Source: Heliocidaris erythrogramma (taxonomy: Eukaryota > Echinodermata > Echinoidea > Camarodonta > Echinometridae). From it: a stretch of DNA of 64,000 nucleotides. Below, piece after piece: positions 28,533 to 40,500 of this stretch. The DNA lies in the NCBI GenBank assembly GCA_025617745.1, contig CM046853.1, forward strand, positions 7,622,873 through 7,686,872. Direction: 5' to 3'. Below the pieces are notes generated by a model. That model worked only from the letters and a program-made list of their open reading frames with translations, was not told where the DNA came from and made no database searches. The translations under genes and the position numbers were made by a program. The first letter of the stretch is position 1, and each line of letters starts with the position of its first letter.

Positions 28533-31500
28533 ATGAATTCAAAGGAAGTTTTGACTGCTGCTAACCAGCTTGTATCTTTCATCAACAAATCTCCATCACC
28601 ATACCATGGTAAGATTAGAATATCTTTAATTTTATGCCGTAACCCACTGAAGGTGGTGCCGGAGGCATTATGTTTTCGGGTTGTCTGTCCATCCTTCCAT
28701 CCCGCTTTTTGTTCTTGCGATAACTCAAGAACCACATGAGGTATGAACTTCAAACTTGGTGTTAGCATGCATCACCATAGGAAGACGATCTGATTAGATT
28801 TTGGGGTACGTAGGTCAAAGGTCACTGGGTTATATCTGAAATTTCAGGTGTTGACCTCGTTCTCGTGATAACTCAAGAAGAACACTCAAAAACCATTTGA
28901 TGTATGAAATTCAAAGGGAAATCCAACCTTAATTTTTTTCTATTGATATTATATGACGCTTAAGTTGATGATTAATTTGATACCAAATTTACCAGAATTG
29001 TACAGCTATGAAGAAAGTATGTAGAATGTTTTAGATCCCACAAAACACTTCTTTTGCCCGTCGTCTGCTGCACATGGGGGCCGCCATTTGCTATGAATGA
29101 CATATTTGCGGACAACTGGCTAGTCTAGATTGTGTCCGTTTTTTATATTTTTTAATTTGGTTTATTCCCCTATGCTGCTCTTTCTCTATCCCACATAGGG
29201 CGCAACTCTCCACTAATCGCGCGATCCCCGAAATTTCACCCAGAGGGTGGAATTGCAAGGGACTCTTATCGTTCGGATCACGTGATACGGAGACAAAAAA
29301 ACATTCGGGGCAAGTTCTATTACGTTTCTCTGAATACTTTTCTTTAAATATTGCTCTGAATATTTAATTAGATTGTTCACTTTTTGAAAAAGCAAGGCCA
29401 CAAATCAGTAATTAATTCATAGCACAACAATTGCCATTGTGTGTTGCAGTTGAATTTCCAGAACACCTTTTTAACCCAGAGTCATGAATCATTAATGACA
29501 CTGGACTGCAAAAGGTTGGGAGAAACGACAACTGCAACACACAATGTCAATTGTTGTGTTTTAATTGATTAATTATACACACAGATTTTGTTGCCTTGAT
29601 TTTTCAAAACTTGAAAAATCTAATTATATATTCAGAGCTAAATTTTAAGAAAAGTATTCAGAGAAATGTGATGAAACTTGCTACCAAACAATTTTACATC
29701 CTTCAACTTTAATACAATGTTAAAACCTCAGTCTGATACGATGTATAATTTTTGAGTTATTTACAATCAGATGTGTCCAAAGTTTTTTTTAACACCTAGT
29801 AGTAGTGGAGAGTCGCGCTCTGCGTGGGATACGCGTGTAGAGAAAGAAAAAAAGGGGAATAAACCGAATTTAAAAAAAAGAAAGATAGAATCTAGACAAG
29901 GAATTGTCCACAGATATGTCATTCTTTGACTAGGTTCACTGCAAATATGGAAAATGGCGGCCCCCATGCATGTGCAGCAGACGACGGGCCAAAGACGTGT
30001 TTGGGGAATCATCATTCTATAACTTTCTTCATAGCTGTCCAATTCTGCTAAATTTGTTATCAAATTAACCAGCAAGTTACGCTTCATAAAATATCTATCC
30101 AAAAAAATTTAAGGTTGGATTTCTCTTTAAACTTGGTGCTAGTATGTATCACCATAGAAAGACGATTGTGATGTAGTAGTAGTGATGCCTCTACATGTAT
30201 GTCCAGATCCTGGTTGCCTAATCAGACTCCGGCGGTATTGACACGGCTGGGGGGCGCTGCTCTGTATTTGAATTCAGCATTGTGCCAGAACCTATCTAGT
30301 ATATTTTCAAAATAATGTATCGCTATCGGCCTCCACAACACAGTTTTGGAGGCTGTTCCACATATTTACCACTCTCATGGAAAAGAAATTACTACGTATC
30401 ATTAGTTTTAGTTTTATTATTTTTATGCCGTTATAAATTTCACATATAAATTCTATTCTTCCCATTATCAAATTTAGTCAAGTAGTAATAATAATAATAA
30501 TAATAACTAGAGATTTAATTCGTCACTGAAGACGAATTAGGTGATCTGTCTTTTGGTCTTTATATTTTTGACGAAGACGAATGTCAAAATGATAATGTGA
30601 AAGATGACGTTGATATCACGATGATATTAATTATAATGAATCTAGTGACGATTTTTATGATTTCAGCCTTTTCCAATCATTTTCAATTCGTAGGCTCTAC
30701 TACCTACTTTAGTGAAATAGCGCCCCCTTTGTTTCAATGGGGCATAAAGTGTGTGAAAATGAATTTTGGATGATTCGTGGATATCAATGACAGTGATGAT
30801 GATGATGATGATAATCATCATCATCATTATGAATATCATCATGACAGTAATGATAATGATGTTGATGATAATCATGATGATGATCATTATATCATCATGA
30901 CAGTGATGATGATAATGATGTTGATGATAATCATCATCATCATGAATATCATCATGACAGTGATGATAATAATGATGTTGATGATAATCATGATGATGAT
31001 CATTATCATCATGACAGTGATGATGATAATGATGTTGATGATAATCATGATGATGATCATTATATCATCATGACAGTGATGATGATAATGATGTTGAAGA
31101 TAATGAAGATGATGATCATTATATTATCATGATAGTGATGATGATAATGATGTTGATGATAATCATCATCATCATCATGAATATCATCAAAGTGATGATG
31201 ATAATGATGTAGATGATAATCATGATGATGATAATGATGACCATGACTGAAATGACATTGACCTTAGCCATGCCAAATATGAAAGAGAGATGACATTTCG
31301 TGAAGAAGATACAATTATAAGTTGATTTTTACAAAATGGCGCCTGGATGACGTCACAATAATCTGATGACCTTGAAAAAGATGCGGGAACTTGACATTAT
31401 TAGGACTGATGACTGACAAAAATTTGAAGATAATTGACTAAGGCAATTTTGAGAAATTGTGATATCTAATAGACATAACACGGAAAATAAGGCAGTTTAT

Positions 31501-34500
31501 TACATGATTTGTGATTGTTTATGTTATAATAGTCGAAGAGGATGGTAAAATGACTGGCAAAAAGAAGCAAAAAAAAAATAAAAAATTATGGACCCACCGG
31601 GGATCGAACCTGGGTCACCTGAATGGGAGGCAAGTGCTTTGACCAATGATAGACCAAAATATTTCCCATAGAGATAACACATACACGAAAAACGGGATTC
31701 TCAAATCACATTTTGTACTTAAAAATTGGGCATGATCCCGACATCTGATCAAAAATTGGAGACCACCTTTGCAAAAGCTTATAGTCTCAGTTACAAGATA
31801 TTAAAATTTGGAAGGAAATAGACCAAAATAACTGAGATACTGCTCAGAGAACAATGTCATGTAGATTCATGATTCGAAAAATAATCATCTTCCGTAGACA
31901 TAACACGCAAATAGGGAAAATTCTGACATGTCGTTTTTAATTGAAAATTTCACTGTGATGACGTCATCAAAATGAAAAATGGTGGTGACTGATCTGGTAG
32001 AGAATTGTCTCAGCTATAACATATCAAAATTTGGGAGAAAATCGACCACCTATTACTGAATTATTATCAAATGAATACAAAAATGATGACGTCATTTTTT
32101 CAAAATCATTTTTTTGAGTTCATATGCAAATATGATGACGTCAGAACATGCGATCGGCAAAACTCTGCATGAATTCAAATCTACAAATCCCAGGCTTTCA
32201 GAATATGCAAAGAAATTGGGGGGTTTCCGCACATTCTGACGAGCTATGGCGGATTCTAGTTTTTACCACTTTTTACATTAGAATGCCCATTGACGCGTGC
32301 ACGAATTTGAAAGTTTGACGCACGCGTGTGGCATTATGGAAGGTCGAGAATGACTGTAAATAGTTGGAAATTGTCAAGAATAGTGTCAGGAAGACAAACC
32401 ATGCGAAAAACAGCGTTTTTACGTTATGTACGCGATAACGCGCGCACGGACGGAAATTTTTAAATGCTTAAAATGTCCTAAACCGTACTCTTTGATTAAA
32501 AAGTGATTTTGAGCATTTCTAAATTTTGACGCGCGCGTACGTGCGCGGATTTTGATGACATTTTATGTTGACCCTTGACCTGAAGTTCATGTGTGTCAAA
32601 TATGGTTCATTTTTGATGACTCGTTATGAAGATATGATTGATAATGTGATTTCACAAAATGGCGCCTGGATGACGTCACGATGACCTGATGACCTTGAAA
32701 AAGATTTTTGAGCTTGACCTTATATGACCTGATGACTGACGGAAATGTCATGAAAATGGAATGAAAAGTTTTTGAGATTTCATGGAAACAAGAAAGTGGG
32801 AGAAAATAAAAATAAATAAATAATAAATAAATAAAGAAAGAAAATTCTGACGAATATAAGAGGTGATCTGTCGACTACGACAGATCACCTAATAATAACA
32901 CTAATATGAATAATATGTCTTGTTTTCTTAGGGTAGCCTCTTCAGTATTATATACTGTTCTCCCTGAGGGCCCTGCAATCATACTATTACCCCAGCTTTA
33001 GCCTAGTGACCATGATAGGTGCCTGAAAGTGGATGGAACTGGAAACTAAAGTATTAATTTCAGTTGAACATGTACCATGTAGGTCTACTAGTATTCTAAT
33101 AGCAAAGAAAGTACAGTGTATCTTCAGAAAACAAAAATTAAAAAAATTTCTAAAATACATAAATATTCTATGAATTTATTTTTGTATTAAATGAGATTAG
33201 ATAATTGCCTACATGTACCTCATAACCATTTATGCTAAATATCAACCCCTAATACTTACCATGTGTATCAATATAGTGTATATATGTAGTTTATATGTAT
33301 ACCTGCTATCTTTCATTATACAGCTGTACAAGCGTGCCGTCTGAAGCTTCAGGATGCAGGATTTGAAGAACTCAAAGAAAAAGAAACCTGGTATCTTCAT
33401 CCAAAAAAGAAGGTAATTTCTAATTAGGTCATATGAACTTTAAGTATGATCTAAAGAAAGGCATGAAATTGTCATCTTGTCACCATGTATTTTAATATTG
33501 GAAAGTATTTATTTTGCAATCATACTTTAGCAAGTATTAAATTTCAAAGAATATTATGAAGGGATAGAATAAGTACAAACTAATTAAACAACCATGCTTT
33601 TGCACCTATTGTCATCAGCACTGCACTCCAGGCTTCCAGCAATATTTTCTGAATAGGTAAGATTTGATAATTTTTGAAATATATATGTGTAAGTAACTGA
33701 CTAAAATCTTGTTTGAATATTTTTTTGGTATTATTTGTTTGGTTAGTATTTCTTCACAAGGAACCAGTCAACCCTGATAGCATTTGCTGTTGGAGGAAAG
33801 TATGCTGCAGGTAATGGCTTCACTATGATAGGAGCTCACACAGACAGCCCATGTCTAAGGGTAAGTAGAAAAACCCTGAAAAGGAACCCGCTGTCTATGC
33901 TTCCTGAGTATAATCTCAGGAGGTAGATCCTTGTAAAGCTCTGTAAAATGAGTAGTGTTTAGTATAATTGTCTTTACAATAAGGTAACATTTTGAATTGA
34001 TTCTTCAAAGGTAGTAAGAACAGTAAAGTGGAGAATATTTTTTCAATAATTTTCACAATTATATCTCAAGGTATTCAGTATTAACTCCCGCGGCTGACAG
34101 TTGCTGACTAAATATTTATCATTTGACATGTGTAATGGAAAAGTGCCATTTTTTCTTGTTGATGCAATAACAAAATTAAGAGGTTACGATAAACAAGATA
34201 TGATTTTAGAATAATGCCTTGCTTCATAATGAAAAAAAAAATAGAAATTTGCAATTTTCACATTTTTGGGTAACATAACTTTTGTGGTCACTCTCAGGTG
34301 AAGCCTGTTTCTAAGATAGAGAAGCATGGATATGTGTCTGTTGGAGTGGAGACTTATGGAGGTGGGATATGGAACACCTGGTTTGATCGAGATCTGACCG
34401 TCGCTGGACGTGTGATGGTCAGGGTGAGTTCACACTGCCATCTTCTATGGTTAAGCTGTCTAACGTAAAAATGGTTTATTGTGAAATAGCTAAAGGGTTC

Positions 34501-37500
34501 ATGCCACTCATTGAATACCTCATAATGATGATTCTTTGCTTTTAGAAAATGTGATATGGAGTTTGGTGGTGATATTGTATCAATGTCAACTGAATGAATG
34601 ATAAATAATGAATAATAATCTATGAAAAGCAATCAATAACTTGTTGAATAAATTGCTGTGAGTGGAATCCAAGAATTTCATGTACACTTCTCTTCCTCCA
34701 AACAGAAAAATGACAAGGTTGAGCATCGCTTGGTCCATGTTGAGAGACCAATTATGCGAGTCCCCAATTTGGCCATACATCTCAACAGGGCAGTCAATGA
34801 TGGGTTTGCCCCCAACAAAGAGAATGAGATGTAAGTATTTAAAAGAAATGTTTTTAAGTAATATACTGAAGATTATTAGTGGATGTAGTCATTTGTTATT
34901 GTTTTTGTTTCTTTGCTTGTTAGGGAAGGATGATACTGTGCTTGATGACCATCTCTATTTTATACAAAGTAATTGACCATTTAGAGTTATACATTTAATT
35001 GACCTTGGATGATCTTTGAAGGTTTGCATGGTGGAGCTTATAACGTGGAGAAGGTTTATGGTTCACCATGTGTGTTGGTAGGAGGAAAGGGAAAAAAGGA
35101 AATTAGAAATGGATAGACGAGAAAGGATGACAAGAGAGAAAAGAAGAAATATTCCTTCGTAACAATGGGTGAAGTCCTGAAAAGGACTGTAAACCAATAG
35201 GAAGGTTTACTGGTTCACCAGGTTTATGGATAGGTGAAGGGTGATGGATGATCTGTAAACCAGATGAGATGAGATGAGAAGACTTGGTTGATGATCAATG
35301 GATTGAGTAGCGAAGGTTTGAGTAGATGAGGCTTGAGTAGGAGGTTACTCTTGAGTAGGAGTAACCTCCTACTCAAGCCTCATCTGATTATCTTTTATAT
35401 ATGTACATTGTAATTGGGTAATTTCACCAGGTTGGGACACGCTTGAAAATTTTGGATGAAAAAGCTTGTATCATTGAAAATATCAGTAGAATCAATGCAG
35501 TTATCTTATGTAATATTAAGATTAGGGTAATCAATCATTTCATATGTTTCTCTCCATGTGTACACATGATTTATTTTAAAAATACCTCAAAAACCTATAA
35601 ATCTGACGTAACATTGACACGGTGTCAATGTTACATCAGAATTTTGGCTTGTCAAGTTTCTCTTTGTTTTTCCTATAACTAACAACTTAAACTTAGCTTA
35701 TCTGACTCAATATGAACACTCTATCTAAAACACCTGCTTTGATGATATCCAGCATCTTTGTACAAGAGAAATAGCAAATTTGTTACTATTGTGGTGTCAT
35801 GTTACGTCATCACTCTCATTTTATACTTTTCTCATCTTTCTGCTCTTTGTGTACCCCAATTTCTGGAGAAATTACATTTTTTTTCTGTCCAGATGTATCC
35901 TCAAGACAACACATACAAAATGTTTCTAAATCATGCCCAACAAAATAAAAATATTTTCATCTACATCGTTTAGATTTTTCATGTCACACCACAAAGTGGA
36001 AAATGTTATAAAGTCAGAGATTGTTTTATTTTAGAAAATCCACATAAACCCCTGGAATTTAAACATATTAATTATGTAGAAGAGAGAGGATTCTGTCTGA
36101 AAACCACTTAAGTTTGATGGATAATCCTGTGACTGGACCACAAATTACATACTAATCAGCATGTGTGTGCTGACGTAACATTGACACTGTGTCAGTGTTA
36201 CGTCAGCATTCAAATTTTGTTTGAAACAAGTTTTCCACCATATTATGATATCAATTATGAAGGATAAAGGTTTCATCTGTTGTCGAAGCATGTATTGTAA
36301 ATATTTATACTTAATATGTCCCTAACTGTTGGTTACATTCCAGAAAAACAAAGGAAATGTGTTTTTCATGACGTAACACTGACACCGCGTCAATGTTACG
36401 TCAGAGGCGACACTTTTAATCATATCTTTGTGATAGCTTAACTTTCCTGACTGAAAACAACTTAAAATATTTAAATACTCGGATATGAATATTTTATGAA
36501 ATAAAAACAAGAAAACCTGCTGATAATTTTAATGATACAAGCCATGTCACACAATTGTGTCCCAACCTGATGAAATGACCCAATTACAGAGTCAATATTC
36601 ATTTCATTTCTTCTTCATGTTCACACATTTGTGCAGTATCAAAGGTTGAAGCTAGAGTAGAAATATTTGATCAGAGCACCAAATTTAAACCTTTTTTGCT
36701 TTTTGTTTTCTTTTTTTTTTACTGTAGGAAGCCCATCTTGGCAACTAGCATCACAGCACAGCTTGCAAAAGGAGTAGTGGATGAGAATGGCAAGGAAATT
36801 GCAGTGCCTTCTCAGGTAAGTAATGAACTGCAAAATACTCAGCAGAGAACTTCAAAACACTAAATACTTTCACTCGTCTTGAAAATAATTTAATGCATAA
36901 TGGAAAGGTTTACAATGATAAACTTGTTAATCATAAGTTTCAAATTATCTAACTGGATAAATTCTATGATATAAATTTCTTTTGAAAAAATGGAAAACAT
37001 TTGGCTGTAGTTGTTTCCCATTGTCTGAGGACTGCTGTAATTAAAAGACGAACTCTATGATTGGAAACAAGTAAAAGCAGATAGGGGTCTTGAAATTGTA
37101 TCCCTATTTTACCATCTGATATGATTCCATGCTATGCTTTGAAATGATATGATAGTGTAATTATTGTCTTTTTTTCTTAGCAGAATGAGAAGCATTCCAC
37201 CATCCTGATGAATTTGCTAGCAAATGAACTTGGAGCCTCTGCATCAGATATCATGGACTTTGAGCTCTGTGTTGCAGACACACAACCTGCAGTATGTAGC
37301 TGTCTTATTTTTTTACTATTTTTACTCCCTGCTTTTAAACCATATTTTATGCATATGTTGTCATAAACTTCTTCAGGGAATGTATCATAGGTATTGAATT
37401 TTATATTTAATGTTTTATATTATCATTTCTTGCTGAGTTAGATCGTATGCTGAAATAGAATTAATCCAAGAAACGGAGATGTATATATATTGTTTTCATG

Positions 37501-40500
37501 AAAAAACACAAAATATCTCTATTTAAAACGATTATGACTACTCACAATCTTCATGTGTTCGTACATTTCCATGGACCTTGTCCCCATGTGCGATAGTCAA
37601 CATGATTGAGTGGGAATAATTAGTCAACTACTTGATATATAATTAATGTTGACTCTACCATACATGTATATCTTCAATGAAATATGTTGAAATAGGGGAT
37701 AAGGTGTATAAAATGTAGAAACATACAAATTAAGAATTCAAAATGGTTGTATATTTGATATGAGATAGTCAGCATCATTAAGTTGAAAAGGTTAAGATAT
37801 TATCAAATAATGATTACTTTTGACAGCTAAATATTTCTTGATATAGTGGGCATTTTAGATTAATTCATAAGGGTAACATTTAATTTTAGATATGCCATTT
37901 ATGTAAAATTTTCTGTGAACTTAAGCCTTTTACCTCTTGACATCTTTTTTTTTTGTTTGGATGGCTTTAATAATTTGAATATTTTTGAATGAAAGTAATA
38001 GAAAGAAACATGCTTGGGTTAGCTTTAGTTATCAAGTTTGTAATATTTTTGCCTTTTCAAAGGTAGTTGGAGGAGCCTTACAAGAATTCATTTTCTCACC
38101 TCGACTGGATAATCTCTTCTGCTCATTTGCTGCAATTCAGGTCAGATGATTTTTTAGTTTTATGACTTCATGTAATTATCTAATTATTGAGATTTTCAAT
38201 GGGTCCGTTTGTTTGCAAGAATGTTGTCACGATGTTGTTTTATCCTGGGTGATATTAGTAACATCGATTGCAGTAATTACAATGTTCTTACAGTTATGGT
38301 AACATAATTCAAAGGTCACGAAAATCAAATTTAATCAAGGTTTGGAAATGTTCAAATATATTTTCCTCTTGCATCTGTATAGTCCAAAACCATGTTAAAT
38401 AATGCAATTAAAATTTGTCTGTAACATAACATTGATACTGATACCATTAAGAACATTGTTAAAGTAATATCAAGGTTCATTTGGATAAAGATGGTTGTCT
38501 TTTCTGATTCCTTTCTTTTGTGCAGAGCCTCATGGCATCATGTGAGACTCCCAACAGTCTAGAAGAGGATACTAATGTCAGAGCTGTCATGCTCTTTGAT
38601 AATGAAGAGGTAACAAACATTTGATTCAAAGATCAGTTTAAAATCAATCAATTTGTTGTATCCTGTAGTGTGTGTAGGTGTGTGTGTGTAATTGTGTTTT
38701 TATAGACGTGGATCAATCAGATATGATTATATACATCTGGGGACCGACCTTTAACGCATCATGTAGTGCTATTAAGATAAATATTTATGCATAGTGTATT
38801 GCAAGGAGAGAACCTGTATTCTGAATGTAAGAAATAATGTTGATATCCTTTCATTGCCACATTATACTGAACATGGGAAGGTTTTTTAAAGCAATATGCC
38901 ATTCATGCGACATGTGTATGATTCTCTTGAATCAAATGATATATAATTATGGTATAATATGTTATAATTGTATTAATTACCAATAACAAGAGAAAATACA
39001 TTACAATATGTACAATATTTACAATAATTTGAAAATGTTACTTTAGTTGATGGTGGTATATTGTGTTTGCAACAATCATAAGATGTCGATCTGGCATAAT
39101 GAGTATGAAATACTAGTGTAGATTTTTAAAAAATGTAAGTTATGATATTTTTATCAGTGCATTGTAGATGAACTGAATGAACACGTGCCTTCATATTATC
39201 AGGTGTGATTTTGTTCTAATCTATGTTGTACTCTTTTTCACAAAAATTCTGTAGGTGGGTTCAATGAGTGCCCAAGGTGCCCAATCTTCCTTGGCTGAAT
39301 ACTTCATGAGAAGGATCTCTGCAGGTAGTCATCAGACGGCCTTTGAAGAGTGTGTCCCCAAGTCATTCCTTCTCAGTGCAGATATGGCTCATGCAGTCCA
39401 TCCAAACTATGCGTAAGTATAGAAATCATTATTTAAGGGATACGAACAAATGTCAATGGGGGATGTCATAATTGGAATACTATTGTAATTATATTCTATA
39501 TTTTGTAAAAAGAAAACTATTGCCTGGCTAGACCAATATTTCAGGGTCCATTTTTGGCCTTTTCTTTTCCTCTGAAATGACAGAGAGCTGAAACAAATAT
39601 TGCATATTTATTGGAACAGTTCATGTGTTTAGCCTTCATCTACCGATGGCTTCATAATAGCGGCTACTGTAAATGCAGAAATATTCGCGGATTTTGCGCT
39701 ATTTTCGGCAGCCGCGAATTCTAGAACTCGCAAAAATATTAGCCTGATTTCCTATGTGGGTTGATTTGCGCGCTTCAGCACATTAATAGGGAGTTTTCGA
39801 ATGTGTCGACGTGAACGCCATCCTAGATCCTCCCAGCAACAATGGACTGCTTTGGGTTAACTGCATACAAAGTAGGTGAAGCATGAAGCTAACAATGGGT
39901 GAAGCAAGGTTCACGTTTTAGAGAAGACGGCAAAGCCATGTTTGACGCATTCTCGATCTGACTAGTGGACGAGGGAGCAGCCAGTGGACGGGTGAGCCGT
40001 TCTTGCACAAAGCGCAGTATGGAGTTAATACAAAGCCATTGTAGCTGGGAGGATCTAGGACGGCGTTCACGTTGACACATTCGAAAACTCACTAATATGT
40101 GTGTGTGTGTGTGTGTGTGTGTAGTTGCGCATGCCGTATGCATTTTAATAGACTACCTGTGTGTAAATTAATAAATGGAGTGGGTGTACATACAAACGTG
40201 TAATTATGCAGCGCATATTTAAGAACCTGCGAATATGTTTTGGGGTCGCTCAGCGCGAAAATTTAATCGCGTGAAAATAACAGCGTTTACAGTAAACTGG
40301 ATGTGTCATGCATGGCTAAAAATATACTGAATTGATGATGTACTTTTTTATTTCTTATTTTTGATTTATCTCATTTTGTTCCTCCACTTCCTTCTCTCCA
40401 TCACAGAGAAAAGCATGAAGAGAATCACAGAGTTAATCTACACAAGGTGAGAACAAGATGTAATGGTGATCCGACATACGCTCCAGTGACTGGGTTTTAG

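Larger units (their letters stand above)
30507..32890. mobile_element. 2.4-kb non-autonomous element in DNPEP intron 1 (AGGTGATCTGTC ends)
   Basis: The left end has AATTCGTCACTGAAGACGAATT followed by AGGTGATCTGTC. The right end is a palindrome, AGGTGATCTGTCGAC and CGACAGATCACCT, at 32,861-32,890. Inside are a GATGAT array, a tRNA-like segment, and two diverged copies of an AAAATGGCGCCTGGATGACG block (31,334 and 32,656). There is no protein frame. A fragment of the same family lies at 9,570. Confidence 0.65.

Noticed and set aside
30663-31073. Asp/His-rich and Met/Ile-rich frames on both strands
   Set aside because: Direct translations of the GATGAT/ATCATC microsatellite.
31590-31665. Functional tRNA-Gly gene
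   Set aside because: The anticodon loop and T-arm look right but the acceptor halves do not pair, and the segment sits inside a mobile element.
34354-34976. Small frames overlapping DNPEP exons 4 and 5 on either strand
   Set aside because: Shadows of the true exons; they cross splice sites and resemble no known protein.
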